DNA from: Bacteroidales bacterium UBA1756
GTDB taxonomy: Bacteria; Bacteroidota; Bacteroidia; Bacteroidales; WCHB1-69
NCBI GenBank assembly: GCA_002314795.1
Contig: DCHI01000040.1
Coordinates: 1-6,176 of the forward strand
Length of the DNA: 6,176 nt
Reading direction: 5' to 3'
The stretch's first letter is position 1. Each line of letters opens with the position of its first letter. This document shows, in pieces, positions 1 to 6,176 of the stretch. The notes beneath the pieces were generated by a model. That model made no database searches, was not told the DNA's origin, and saw only the letters and a program-made list of their open reading frames with translations. Made by a program: the position numbers and the translations under genes.

Positions 1-1717
1 CGCCGCAGTAGATGCTCGGACTGGCATCCGTCCCCTCGGGGGCTAATGTGCCGTTCCCCGTGACGGTGACGGGAATGCGATTTACCGAATGACAAGTCAC
101 CTGGCCAATGAATTCCGCTTCTGCCCAATAGGTAATTGTATTATCTGGGCTGACAGTGAAATAGCCATCGGCATCTGCCATACCAACAACATTTCCACCA
201 ACCTCGGCATCATACCAAACCACATTGTATGGACTGCTCGTATGCAAAACCGTATTTTCACCACAGTCCAATGTCACTGCCGAAGAGCTAAGCAATTCGG
301 CATCGGCAATCGGAACATAGGTAACCGGAACTCCTGTACTTAATTCTGAAGAACAATACATTCTATCTTCTTCCTCCGGTAATGCGTACAGAAAATCCAC
401 CATATATTGATATGAAGAACCACTTAAGTAATTGTTAGGAAATACATCACTCGTAGCATTATACCTATCCCCCATCGTGATATCATTATTGGCACGACGA
501 GAACAATAATAATGAGAAGTGGATGTGTTAGTTTTATGCGAAATCAGATAGGTATGTCCAGCCATAAGTACTATCGGCTGATCCAACATAACAGAACGCC
601 ATCCGTTGGATGTGGTATATTCCACACTTTTTGAAACCAAACGCTGCTGTGTTTCAAAATCCCAAATAGAGATATTATCAACATACCTGTTCCAAGTACG
701 CAACCCATAGATAACAATGTCTCTATTGGGAGTAAAACTATTTCCCGATACGAGTCCCGAACTCGTATAACTGGAATTTGAAATCGTACTCAAAACATTC
801 TGCAAATCGTCACGGGTAGCTCTCGGATTGTAACGTTCGCGCTGTGCTTCCGCATAGTAGGTCTCAGTCTGCGTCGGATAAACAATGAAATTCCCATTTT
901 CATCCGCATAGCCTAAAAAGTTATGGTTACTATCGTACCAGGCCATCAGCGTATTGGGAAGCGTAGATGCCGACAAGACTACACTATTTCCGCAAGTCAC
1001 AGTGGAAAGCGAAGCGCTTGCCTGTGAAGGTGCGGGAACAGCGGCAACCGTAACAAAGTTTGCTGGCGTCATCGCTGTTGAACGGCAGTTTCCATTGTGC
1101 GTATAAGCTTCCGCATAATAGGTTACTGAAGTGGATGGCAAAAAATAACGGGGATCCTGAGAACCCGCATCGGCAATAACCTGATAACTACCTGTCAATG
1201 AAGAGTACCAGTAGATTCTGGCTCCGCCAGTCGTACGACCGCTCAGCGTAATGGTATCGCCACAATGAATACTTTCCGGCAAAGCATAAACATTGGTTGG
1301 AGCTGCCGGATAAGTTACTGTTACAGGAAGTTGCGACCACTCGCCTTCCAGAACACCAGTAGAATTTTTTCTGGCACGAATGAAATAAGTCGTATTCTGA
1401 TAAATCTGTGTCTCGTACAATTCGCCCGTATAGAGCGGATTGTCCATCGTGGTATCCACATACCAGCAATAGGTGTAACCCGACTCCGGATTCAGCACCT
1501 GCATCTGCAAGACAGTACCGCAGACCACCGTAGATGACTCTGAGTTAATGATTTCAACCGCAGGCGGATCCACCTGACTCTGCACGGGAAGATTGACACG
1601 AGCGGCCATCACGTTTGTCAAAAACGTGAATGTCATTGTACAATAAACGGCAATTGAGAACGAAATTTTTGTGAGTTTTGACTGTTTTTTCAACAAAATA
1701 GTGTTGACTTCTTTCAT
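1..1717 (-). CDS. Secreted multidomain Ig-like protein, 3' end outside window (partial)
   Basis: The frame is open from an ATG at 1717-1715 to the left edge, with no stop codon (572 complete codons), so the C-terminus is missing. Residues 1-38 look like a signal peptide: a basic start with K10, K11, K14 and K17, a hydrophobic stretch at 18-37, and cleavage probably near VMA-A (38/39). Successive Ig-like domains follow, each opening with a Cys-Gly strand: C66, C152, C242, C485 and C571. A late 'YYAEA'-type strand and a second Cys (C211, C455, C542) suggest one disulfide per domain. The pattern resembles the Bacteroidota 'Ig-like, CHU_C-associated' (Ig_7) family. Residues about 305-445 look like a DUF4082-type beta-sandwich (SIWD, GWRSV, AGHTYLIS) placed inside the third Ig unit. 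The likely role is extracellular or surface adhesion or structure. T9SS export is inferred, because the C-terminus is not visible. The ATG is chosen because it directly precedes the signal peptide; no Shine-Dalgarno is seen. Confidence 0.85.
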   Translation of the reverse strand, partial: MKEVNTILLKKQSKLTKISFSIAVYCTMTFTFLTNVMAARVNLPVQSQVDPPAVEIINSESSTVVCGTVLQMQVLNPESGYTYCWYVDTTMDNPLYTGELYETQIYQNTTYFIRARKNSTGVLEGEWSQLPVTVTYPAAPTNVYALPESIHCGDTITLSGRTTGGARIYWYSSLTGSYQVIADAGSQDPRYFLPSTSVTYYAEAYTHNGNCRSTAMTPANFVTVAAVPAPSQASASLSTVTCGNSVVLSASTLPNTLMAWYDSNHNFLGYADENGNFIVYPTQTETYYAEAQRERYNPRATRDDLQNVLSTISNSSYTSSGLVSGNSFTPNRDIVIYGLRTWNRYVDNISIWDFETQQRLVSKSVEYTTSNGWRSVMLDQPIVLMAGHTYLISHKTNTSTSHYYCSRRANNDITMGDRYNATSDVFPNNYLSGSSYQYMVDFLYALPEEEDRMYCSSELSTGVPVTYVPIADAELLSSSAVTLDCGENTVLHTSSPYNVVWYDAEVGGNVVGMADADGYFTVSPDNTITYWAEAEFIGQVTCHSVNRIPVTVTGNGTLAPEGTDASPSIYCG

Positions 1718-1784
1718 TAGTATTTTATTTAATTATTTATATTTCAATATTTTACAAAGATTATTTTCTTTGGAAATTTCTGCA

Positions 1785-1792
1785 CAAAAGTA
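1785..1792 (-). promoter_or_regulatory. Possible Bacteroidota -7 promoter element
   Basis: The minus strand reads TACTTTTG, a full match to the Bacteroidota sigma-ABfr -7 consensus TAnnTTTG. It lies about 68 bases upstream of the ATG of the Ig-like protein gene and is the only full match I found on this strand in the gap. No TTG/TTTG -33 box is seen at the expected spacing, so the call rests on a short motif that AT-rich DNA can produce by chance. Confidence 0.3.
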
Positions 1793-2066
1793 ATATTTTT
1801 TATACGTATAATCATCATAAAAGTTTCAACACTTAGTTCATAACTAACTATCATTGTGTTAATTATAATAATCAATTTAACATCACAAAAGATTATTCTA
1901 AATAATTACAGTCTTTTTTTTGTTATTTTTTTTGCAGTAAATAAGAATGCTCTTAAACAATGAAAGAACAAAAAACAGCAAATAAATGACAAAAAAGAAT
2001 ACTAAATCGCTGAATTCTTGCTTATTGAAATATATTACAAATTCTTAAGAAGCAAGTTTCCATTAA

Positions 2067-2092
2067 ATTGATAAATAATTGATAAATATTGA
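2067..2092. repeat. 11-bp tandem repeat, two full copies plus a stub
   Basis: The unit ATTGATAAATA occurs at 2067-2077 and 2078-2088, followed by a four-base remnant (TTGA, 2089-2092). It sits just downstream of the UvrA-like gene. No function is evident; slippage in AT-rich DNA is the simplest origin. Confidence 0.6.
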
Positions 2093-2120
2093 GCATTAAT
2101 ATTCAAATATGAAAACGATT

Positions 2121-2142
2121 TTTTTTTCAACAATGAAAAAAA
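2121..2142. repeat. Perfect A/T-rich palindrome downstream of the UvrA-like gene
   Basis: The arms TTTTTTTCA (2121-2129) and TGAAAAAAA (2134-2142) are perfectly complementary around a four-base loop. It lies 47 bases past the UvrA-like stop. The stem has one G:C pair and no U-tract beyond it on the minus-strand transcript, so it is not a classical intrinsic terminator. It could be a weak 3'-end hairpin or a protein-binding site. Confidence 0.4.
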
Positions 2143-2188
2143 GTACATTATCGTATTGAAATAGATATTGAAAAAGTGGCCTTTTCGG

Positions 2189-4423
2189 TTAAACCAAATA
2201 CGGACGTGTAACACTCTGCTCGCTACGGAGCATCTCGCGCGGTGAGCCGGCAAACAGCAAGTCACCGCCCGCTTCGCCACCGCCAGGTCCCAACTCAACG
2301 ATGTAGTCCGCCTGCTTCATTACATCCACACTATGTTCTATGAGAATCAGCGTGTTACCCGCATCCGTCATCTCGTTGAAAAGAGTCAGCAACTTGCGGA
2401 CATCGTCCAAATGCAAACCATCGGTCGGTTCATCCAAAATGAAAATCTCGCCCTTACGATGAAGGAAATTGGCTAACTTGACACGTTGCAACTCGCCACC
2501 CGACAACGTCGTCATCGATTGATTGAGGTGCAAGTATCCCAAACCCACTTTTGCCAAAGCCGACAGCTGCGGCTGGAACGGCTGACCTTCAAAGAACGCA
2601 ATGGCTTCTTCCACAGAAAAATCCATCACCTCAGCGATATTCTTTCCTTTGTACTTGTATTGAAGAACTTCCTCCTTGTAGCGCGTGCCGTGACAAACAT
2701 CGCACACCGTTTCTATCGACTCCATAAATGCCATATCGGACACAACAACGCCTTTGCCACCACACGCGGGACACGCCCCCTGTGAATTGAACGAAAACAG
2801 TTGCATATTGGCGTGCGTCTCCTTGGCAAAAAGCTTGCGTATGGTGTCGGAAATATCCAAATAAGTAGCCGGCGTCGAACGCAAGTTGATTCCGATATTC
2901 TTCTGCCCGATAAAGATAGTTTCCCGTTCACACTGCTGTTGGAAGACCTCCATCAGCGAACTTTTTCCGGAACCGGCGACGCCTGCCACCACAGTCATTA
3001 CACCCAAAGGAATATCCACAGAAACGCCTTTCAAATTGTGCAAAGTGGCATTTCGGATGGACAAAAATCCGGACGGACGGCGGACTTCGGACTTGAATTG
3101 ACTTTTGCTCCGAAGCATCCTTCCCGTAACCGTATCCGACTGCAACAAGTCGGCATAACTGCCTTCAAACATCACCTCTCCTCCCCTGCTTCCGGCCTCA
3201 GGACCCATATCCACAATGTGGTCGGCCATCGCGATAACCTCACGGTGATGTTCCACGATAAGAATCGTATTTCCGTGATCTCGCAGGTGACACAGCGACT
3301 GTTTCAGACGATGGATGTCCTGCGGATGAAGCCCCACACTCGGTTCATCCAAAACGTAGGCCATATCCGTGAGTGCCGAGTTGATGTACTTGGCTATCTT
3401 GATACGCTGCGCCTCGCCACCCGACAACGTGCCGGTGCCACGACCGAGCGACAGATAACCCAGACCGATGTCACAAAGTGCCTGCAAACGACGGACCAGC
3501 TCACGCTTCAAATCCACGGCCAACGGTGCGTCAATCGAACGGACAAAAACGACAGCATCGGAAATGGGCATTTCCATCAAATCAGCGATGTTTTTTCCGT
3601 TGATTTTGCAACTTCTCACCCGCTCATTCACCCGCATTCCCTTACAATCGGGGCATTCAAAAGTTGAAACCATCTGGTCCAAAACTTTCTGTTGTCGCTT
3701 TCCCTCCTTTGTTGTAATAATGCTTCGGTACATACGGGGAAACATTCCCTCAAACTTGGCAGATTTCGGCCAGTTGGCGGGCGGATTTTTCAGACGAATC
3801 TGCGGCGAATAAAGGAACAATTTCAACTCCTCCTCGTCGTAGTCACGAATCTTCTTGTTCAAATCAAACAGCCCGCTGTAGGCGTAACGTTTCCAACGCC
3901 AAGCCCCGGTCGTAAATGTCGGAAAGTGAATAACATCTTCGTCGTTAAGGCATTTGTCAAAATCCACTAACTTATGAATATCTAACTCCGTAACAGTACC
4001 CAAGCCATCGCAGCGAGGGCAACTTCCAGATGGATGATTGAAGGAAAAGGTATCGGAATAGCCAACAAAAGGCGAGCCCACACGGGAGAAAAGCAGACGG
4101 AGCAAAGCGTAGATGTCGGTATAAGTTCCCACGGTGGAACGATTGTTGGCGGCCGGTTTCTTCTGATCGATAACGATGGCAACCGGCATATTTTCAATAC
4201 GTTCCACCTTCGGACGCCCGTACTTGGGCAAATATTGCTGTATAAAAGTAGGGAAAGTCTCGTTCAATTCACGACGGCTTTCTGCCGCGATGGTGTCCAA
4301 GCAGAGAGAGGATTTTCCTGAACCGGAGACACCGGTGAATACCGTGATTTTTCCCTTTGGAATTTCTAAAGAGACATCCTTTAAATTATTCTCCGTGGCT
4401 CTTACTACAACAATATTACTCAT
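2189..4423 (-). CDS. Short UvrA-family ABC ATPase lacking the UvrB-binding domain (UvrA2/DrrC-like)
   Basis: This is a complete 744-residue protein with two ABC nucleotide-binding domains. NBD1 has Walker A GVSGSGKSS (31-39), the RSTVGT segment (95-100), signature LSGGEAQR (333-340), Walker B and DEP at 356-361, and switch His 392. NBD2 has Walker A GVAGSGKSS (481-489), signature LSGGELQR (640-647), DEP at 664-666 and EH at 696-697. CxxC pairs stand at 135/138 with 257/260, and at 551/554 with 574/577; these are the UvrA zinc modules. After the LLFSRVG segment (110-116) the chain passes almost directly to FSFNHPSG (126-133). In UvrA1 a UvrB-binding domain and an extra CxxC lie between these points. 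This explains the length of about 744 against about 940 for UvrA1, and it matches UvrA2 and the daunorubicin-resistance protein DrrC. Family knowledge suggests DNA-binding ATPase activity, with tolerance of DNA damage or DNA-intercalating compounds as possible roles; a classical UvrABC role is unlikely. No uvrB, uvrC or transporter gene is adjacent. Confidence 0.93.
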   Translation of the reverse strand: MSNIVVVRATENNLKDVSLEIPKGKITVFTGVSGSGKSSLCLDTIAAESRRELNETFPTFIQQYLPKYGRPKVERIENMPVAIVIDQKKPAANNRSTVGTYTDIYALLRLLFSRVGSPFVGYSDTFSFNHPSGSCPRCDGLGTVTELDIHKLVDFDKCLNDEDVIHFPTFTTGAWRWKRYAYSGLFDLNKKIRDYDEEELKLFLYSPQIRLKNPPANWPKSAKFEGMFPRMYRSIITTKEGKRQQKVLDQMVSTFECPDCKGMRVNERVRSCKINGKNIADLMEMPISDAVVFVRSIDAPLAVDLKRELVRRLQALCDIGLGYLSLGRGTGTLSGGEAQRIKIAKYINSALTDMAYVLDEPSVGLHPQDIHRLKQSLCHLRDHGNTILIVEHHREVIAMADHIVDMGPEAGSRGGEVMFEGSYADLLQSDTVTGRMLRSKSQFKSEVRRPSGFLSIRNATLHNLKGVSVDIPLGVMTVVAGVAGSGKSSLMEVFQQQCERETIFIGQKNIGINLRSTPATYLDISDTIRKLFAKETHANMQLFSFNSQGACPACGGKGVVVSDMAFMESIETVCDVCHGTRYKEEVLQYKYKGKNIAEVMDFSVEEAIAFFEGQPFQPQLSALAKVGLGYLHLNQSMTTLSGGELQRVKLANFLHRKGEIFILDEPTDGLHLDDVRKLLTLFNEMTDAGNTLILIEHSVDVMKQADYIVELGPGGGEAGGDLLFAGSPREMLRSEQSVTRPYLV

Positions 4424-4436
4424 TTTTAACTATTTA

Positions 4437-4479
4437 ATTTACTGACGAATAACCTTAATGGTTGCACTCGTTTTTCCTT
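4437..4479 (-). repeat. Orphan copy of a T9SS gene 3' end (43-bp direct repeat, copy 1)
   Basis: These 43 bases are identical to 4595-4637, the end of the neighbouring T9SS protein gene. Read on the minus strand they encode GKTSATIKVIRQ and a TAA stop. Extending upstream in frame gives KG and then a TGA stop (4483-4481), so no protein is made from this copy alone. Weaker similarity continues to about 4495 with one single-base gap. It ends 14 bases before the ATG of the UvrA-like gene. I read it as the remnant tail of a duplicated or displaced T9SS gene. Confidence 0.85.
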
Positions 4480-4517
4480 TTCAATATGAATTTTATTTCC
4501 ATATTACCACCCCTTTA

Positions 4518-4540
4518 TCCCCTCCTTCAAAAGGAGGGGA
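4518..4540. repeat. REP-like GC-rich palindrome
   Basis: The arms TCCCCTCCTT (4518-4527) and AAGGAGGGGA (4531-4540) pair perfectly over 10 bp around a CAA loop, with ACCACCCC just upstream at 4507-4513. It is sharply GC-rich within an AT-rich spacer. Palindromes built on CCCCTCCTT/AAGGAGGGG next to CCACCCC look like dispersed intergenic repeats in Bacteroidota as I remember them, but I could not check this. It lies 57 bases past the stop of the T9SS gene. No U-tract follows on either strand, so terminator function is only a secondary possibility. Confidence 0.6.
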
Positions 4541-4594
4541 AATCATTGCGAACTCTTTTTCTTCAATACTTCATCACTTTATGACTATTCCGTG

Positions 4595-4637
4595 ATTTAC
4601 TGACGAATAACCTTAATGGTTGCACTCGTTTTTCCTT
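4595..4637 (-). repeat. T9SS gene 3' end (43-bp direct repeat, copy 2)
   Basis: This is the in-gene copy of the 43-bp exact repeat. It covers the last 13 codons, the stop codon and two bases beyond it in the T9SS cargo gene. The period to the orphan copy is 158 bp, with the REP-like palindrome between the two. Confidence 0.9.
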
Positions 4638-6176
4638 CTGAAATGACTTTTACAAAATAAACACCTTTGGCAAATGAAGATAAATCGACAGACGATTTTT
4701 CTGACAAAAGTACATTTTCAAAAAGCATTTTTCCGTATGCATCATATACAAAAAGACGGGCAGAACGATTTGTAAACGGCAATTCCACAAAGAACGTCCC
4801 TGTCGTAGGATTCGGATAAAGACGGACAGAAAGTTGATTTTCAGCAATGCCAGTCGTGTCCATTATCACCGTCAAATCCAAAACCTTAACGGAATCGCAA
4901 CCATAAATGGTAGAATAGTGGAAATAGTGTACCGAATGGTGCGGAGTCCCGATTTGGAATACGGTATCTTCGTATGCGTAAGGAAGTTGCGATTCATCAA
5001 TAACGAGCGTGTCGTATGTGACGTACGAAGGACAATAGACCGTGAATGAGTTAGACGGGCAGTCGGGCAAATTCGGCCAAGCCGGAATCGCCCACCAATA
5101 GTAGGTTTCGTTATAATCCAGCACCTCAGTGACGGCGTAAGACGTAGCGGTTGTGAAAGAAAGATACTGTGCGGGACGGACGTTCGTCGTACTCATATAG
5201 ACGTAGTAACCCGGTGCATCAGGAACCGGATTCCAAGACAGGATCGGAGAAAGTTCCTGAATCGTAGTTTGATTGATTGGCGATACAAGTTGGGCACAAG
5301 ATTCCGGAATGACGGTCAGATAAAGGATAACGGTGCTGTCGCATCCGTATGCGGTTTGGAACTGAACCGGCGTCGTGGAATATTGGGGAGTGCCCGTACC
5401 AAAGGTAACATTTCCGTATGTATAAGGAAGATCGCTTTGGTAGATAGTGACCGAATCGTACGTTACATACGTCGGGCACTCGGTCGTAAAGGTGGCGTAA
5501 TCACAATCGGGAAGTACCGACCAGTCCGGAATCACCCACCAATAGTAGGTCGTGTTGTAATCCAATGGAGCGGTCAAATTGAAATAAGTGTTTGTGGTGT
5601 AAGCCAGTTCCGTGGAAGGACGAATCGTGTCCGTGCTCATATAAATGTAGTAGCCATTAACACCGGTCACGGCGTTCCAGTTCAGAACGGCATTCACAGG
5701 AACGTTGACAGCTCCATTGACCGGGTAGGTCTGCTGCGCACACGCGCTGGTCGTATTGATAACATTGAGTTCAATTTCTTTATAGACTTCCCCATTGATA
5801 GAGGCGGTCACGATACCGGTACCCATTCCCATTGCCATTCCGACATTATTGTTAATAAGCAAGATATTGGGTGTCAAATTGTTCCAAGTTACATTATTGG
5901 CTAATTCCAGCAAGAAATTATTTTCCACACCACGAACATTTTCTGTATTAGAAAGGGTTAAAGGCGTAGCGGCCACAATCACTGCAGCGGTATCAATAAA
6001 ATCAAAATCTGTAGAACTTGACGGACGCGGGTACAGATTAGCGGTAGATCTCCAATAAGTACTTGAAGGATAACTGTTTTGGCTTACCAATTCATTCGTC
6101 ATCAAACCATACGAAGCATTGGCGGTTGTTGCGTACTGATAGAGTGCGGGGCACATCTGTTTGTCCCAGTAGCAAT
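4597..6176 (-). CDS. T9SS-exported multidomain protein with C-terminal sorting domain, 5' end outside window (partial)
   Basis: The frame stays open through the right edge (525 complete codons). The first Met (6156-6154) is preceded by in-frame codons for CYWDKQ and has no signal peptide, so the true start lies outside the window. Numbering from that Met: residues 1-135 match no family I recognise and include a Gly/Met-rich stretch, GMAMGMGTG (106-114). Residues 139-286 and 287-431 are two tandem copies of one module. Each has an FN3-like part (YYIYMST / YYVYMST, then TYYWWVIP / TYYWWAIP) followed by a 'YD(S/T)...LPY.Y...GCDS....LTV' part. Residues about 440-519 form a type A T9SS C-terminal domain with LYPNPTTGTF (446-455), GVYFVKV (498-504) and a terminal KVIRQ. 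The family predicts Sec export, passage across the outer membrane by T9SS, then surface anchoring or release. A role in adhesion or the extracellular matrix is inferred from the modules only. Confidence 0.92.
   Translation of the reverse strand, partial: CYWDKQMCPALYQYATTANASYGLMTNELVSQNSYPSSTYWRSTANLYPRPSSSTDFDFIDTAAVIVAATPLTLSNTENVRGVENNFLLELANNVTWNNLTPNILLINNNVGMAMGMGTGIVTASINGEVYKEIELNVINTTSACAQQTYPVNGAVNVPVNAVLNWNAVTGVNGYYIYMSTDTIRPSTELAYTTNTYFNLTAPLDYNTTYYWWVIPDWSVLPDCDYATFTTECPTYVTYDSVTIYQSDLPYTYGNVTFGTGTPQYSTTPVQFQTAYGCDSTVILYLTVIPESCAQLVSPINQTTIQELSPILSWNPVPDAPGYYVYMSTTNVRPAQYLSFTTATSYAVTEVLDYNETYYWWAIPAWPNLPDCPSNSFTVYCPSYVTYDTLVIDESQLPYAYEDTVFQIGTPHHSVHYFHYSTIYGCDSVKVLDLTVIMDTTGIAENQLSVRLYPNPTTGTFFVELPFTNRSARLFVYDAYGKMLFENVLLSEKSSVDLSSFAKGVYFVKVISEGKTSATIKVIRQ
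4867..5742 (-). repeat. Two tandem ~145-residue FN3-like + GCDS modules within the T9SS gene
   Basis: Module A (about 5742-5299) and module B (about 5298-4867) encode the same order of motifs: an opening Cys, MST..., RP, LDYN.TYYWW.IP, LPDC, CP.YVTYD, LPY.Y, GTP, YGCDS and LTVI. The similarity is also visible in DNA: CCACCAATAGTAGGT occurs in both, near 5092 and 5536. Conserved Cys residues at matching places suggest that each unit folds separately with its own disulfides. The copies have diverged enough to imply an old internal duplication under selection. Confidence 0.85.

Larger units (their letters stand above)
1718..2188. other. AT-rich intergenic region without a gene
   Basis: This 471-bp gap lies between the stop of the UvrA-like gene and the start of the Ig-like protein gene. 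It is very AT-rich, and the short open frames in it show no protein-like composition. It should contain the promoter and leader of the Ig-like protein gene. It also holds a -7-like element, an 11-bp tandem repeat, an A/T palindrome and several runs of six to nine A or T. I see no tRNA, rRNA or recognisable riboswitch in it. Confidence 0.7.

Noticed and set aside
2170..2186. Possible intrinsic terminator just after the UvrA-like stop
   Set aside because: The minus strand can form a seven-pair, mostly A:U stem with a three-base loop and one wobble, but no U-tract follows. Too weak to annotate as a terminator.
2035..2298. Minus-strand 87-codon frame spanning the UvrA-like 3' end and the AT-rich gap
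   Set aside because: It overlaps the conserved C-terminus in another frame and runs into low-complexity AT-rich sequence (Phe/Lys/Asn-rich); not protein-like.
2801..3667. Plus-strand open frame of 288 codons opposite the UvrA-like gene
   Set aside because: It lies wholly antisense to a clearly conserved ABC ATPase, and its translation has no recognisable motif or domain. It is a by-product of the codon pattern on the other strand.
4424..4596. Small CRISPR-like array or attachment-site pair formed by the 43-bp repeats
   Set aside because: There are only two copies, one of them coding for the end of a real gene, and no cas gene, integrase or transposase is present. A duplicated or displaced gene tail explains it better.
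5269..5904. Plus-strand open frame of 211 codons opposite the T9SS gene
   Set aside because: It is antisense to the tandem FN3-like modules and rich in Arg, Gly and Ile in the way expected for a shadow frame; no family resemblance.
6154..6156. First Met of the right-hand gene as a true start codon
   Set aside because: The frame continues open to the window edge, no signal peptide follows this Met although the protein carries a T9SS sorting domain, and the sequence looks internal. The gene is treated as 5'-partial.

Overview
The window most likely comes from a member of the Bacteroidota. One protein ends in a type IX secretion (T9SS) C-terminal sorting domain. Both surface-type proteins carry Ig-like, FN3-like and 'GCDS...LTV' modules common in that phylum. 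Intergenic DNA is strongly AT-rich, and the start codons have no obvious Shine-Dalgarno sequence. Genus or species cannot be given from sequence alone.

All three real genes lie on the minus strand, so transcription runs from high to low coordinates. From the right edge: (1) 6176-4597 is the 3' part of a large T9SS-exported protein. It has an unassigned N-terminal segment, two tandem FN3-like plus 'GCDS' modules, and a sorting domain; its start lies outside the window. (2) 4596-4424 is a 173-bp spacer. It holds a REP-like palindrome and an orphan 43-bp exact copy of the upstream gene's last 13 codons, stop codon included. (3) 4423-2189 is a complete short UvrA-family ABC ATPase (744 aa) with two nucleotide-binding domains and zinc-binding CxxC pairs, but without the UvrB-binding domain. 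(4) 2188-1718 is a gene-free AT-rich spacer with a possible Bacteroidota-type -7 promoter element, a short tandem repeat, an A/T palindrome and A-tracts. (5) 1717-1 is the 5' part of a second large secreted protein with a signal peptide and successive Ig-like domains. One of those Ig-like domains appears to be interrupted by a DUF4082-like domain.

The two secreted proteins look like extracellular or cell-surface multidomain proteins (adhesion or matrix type), one demonstrably a T9SS cargo. The UvrA-like ATPase between them is cytosolic and has no evident functional link to them. The window shows no clear new multi-gene system. The observations most worth checking are the orphan T9SS gene tail next to a REP-like palindrome, and the domain inserted into an Ig-like fold.
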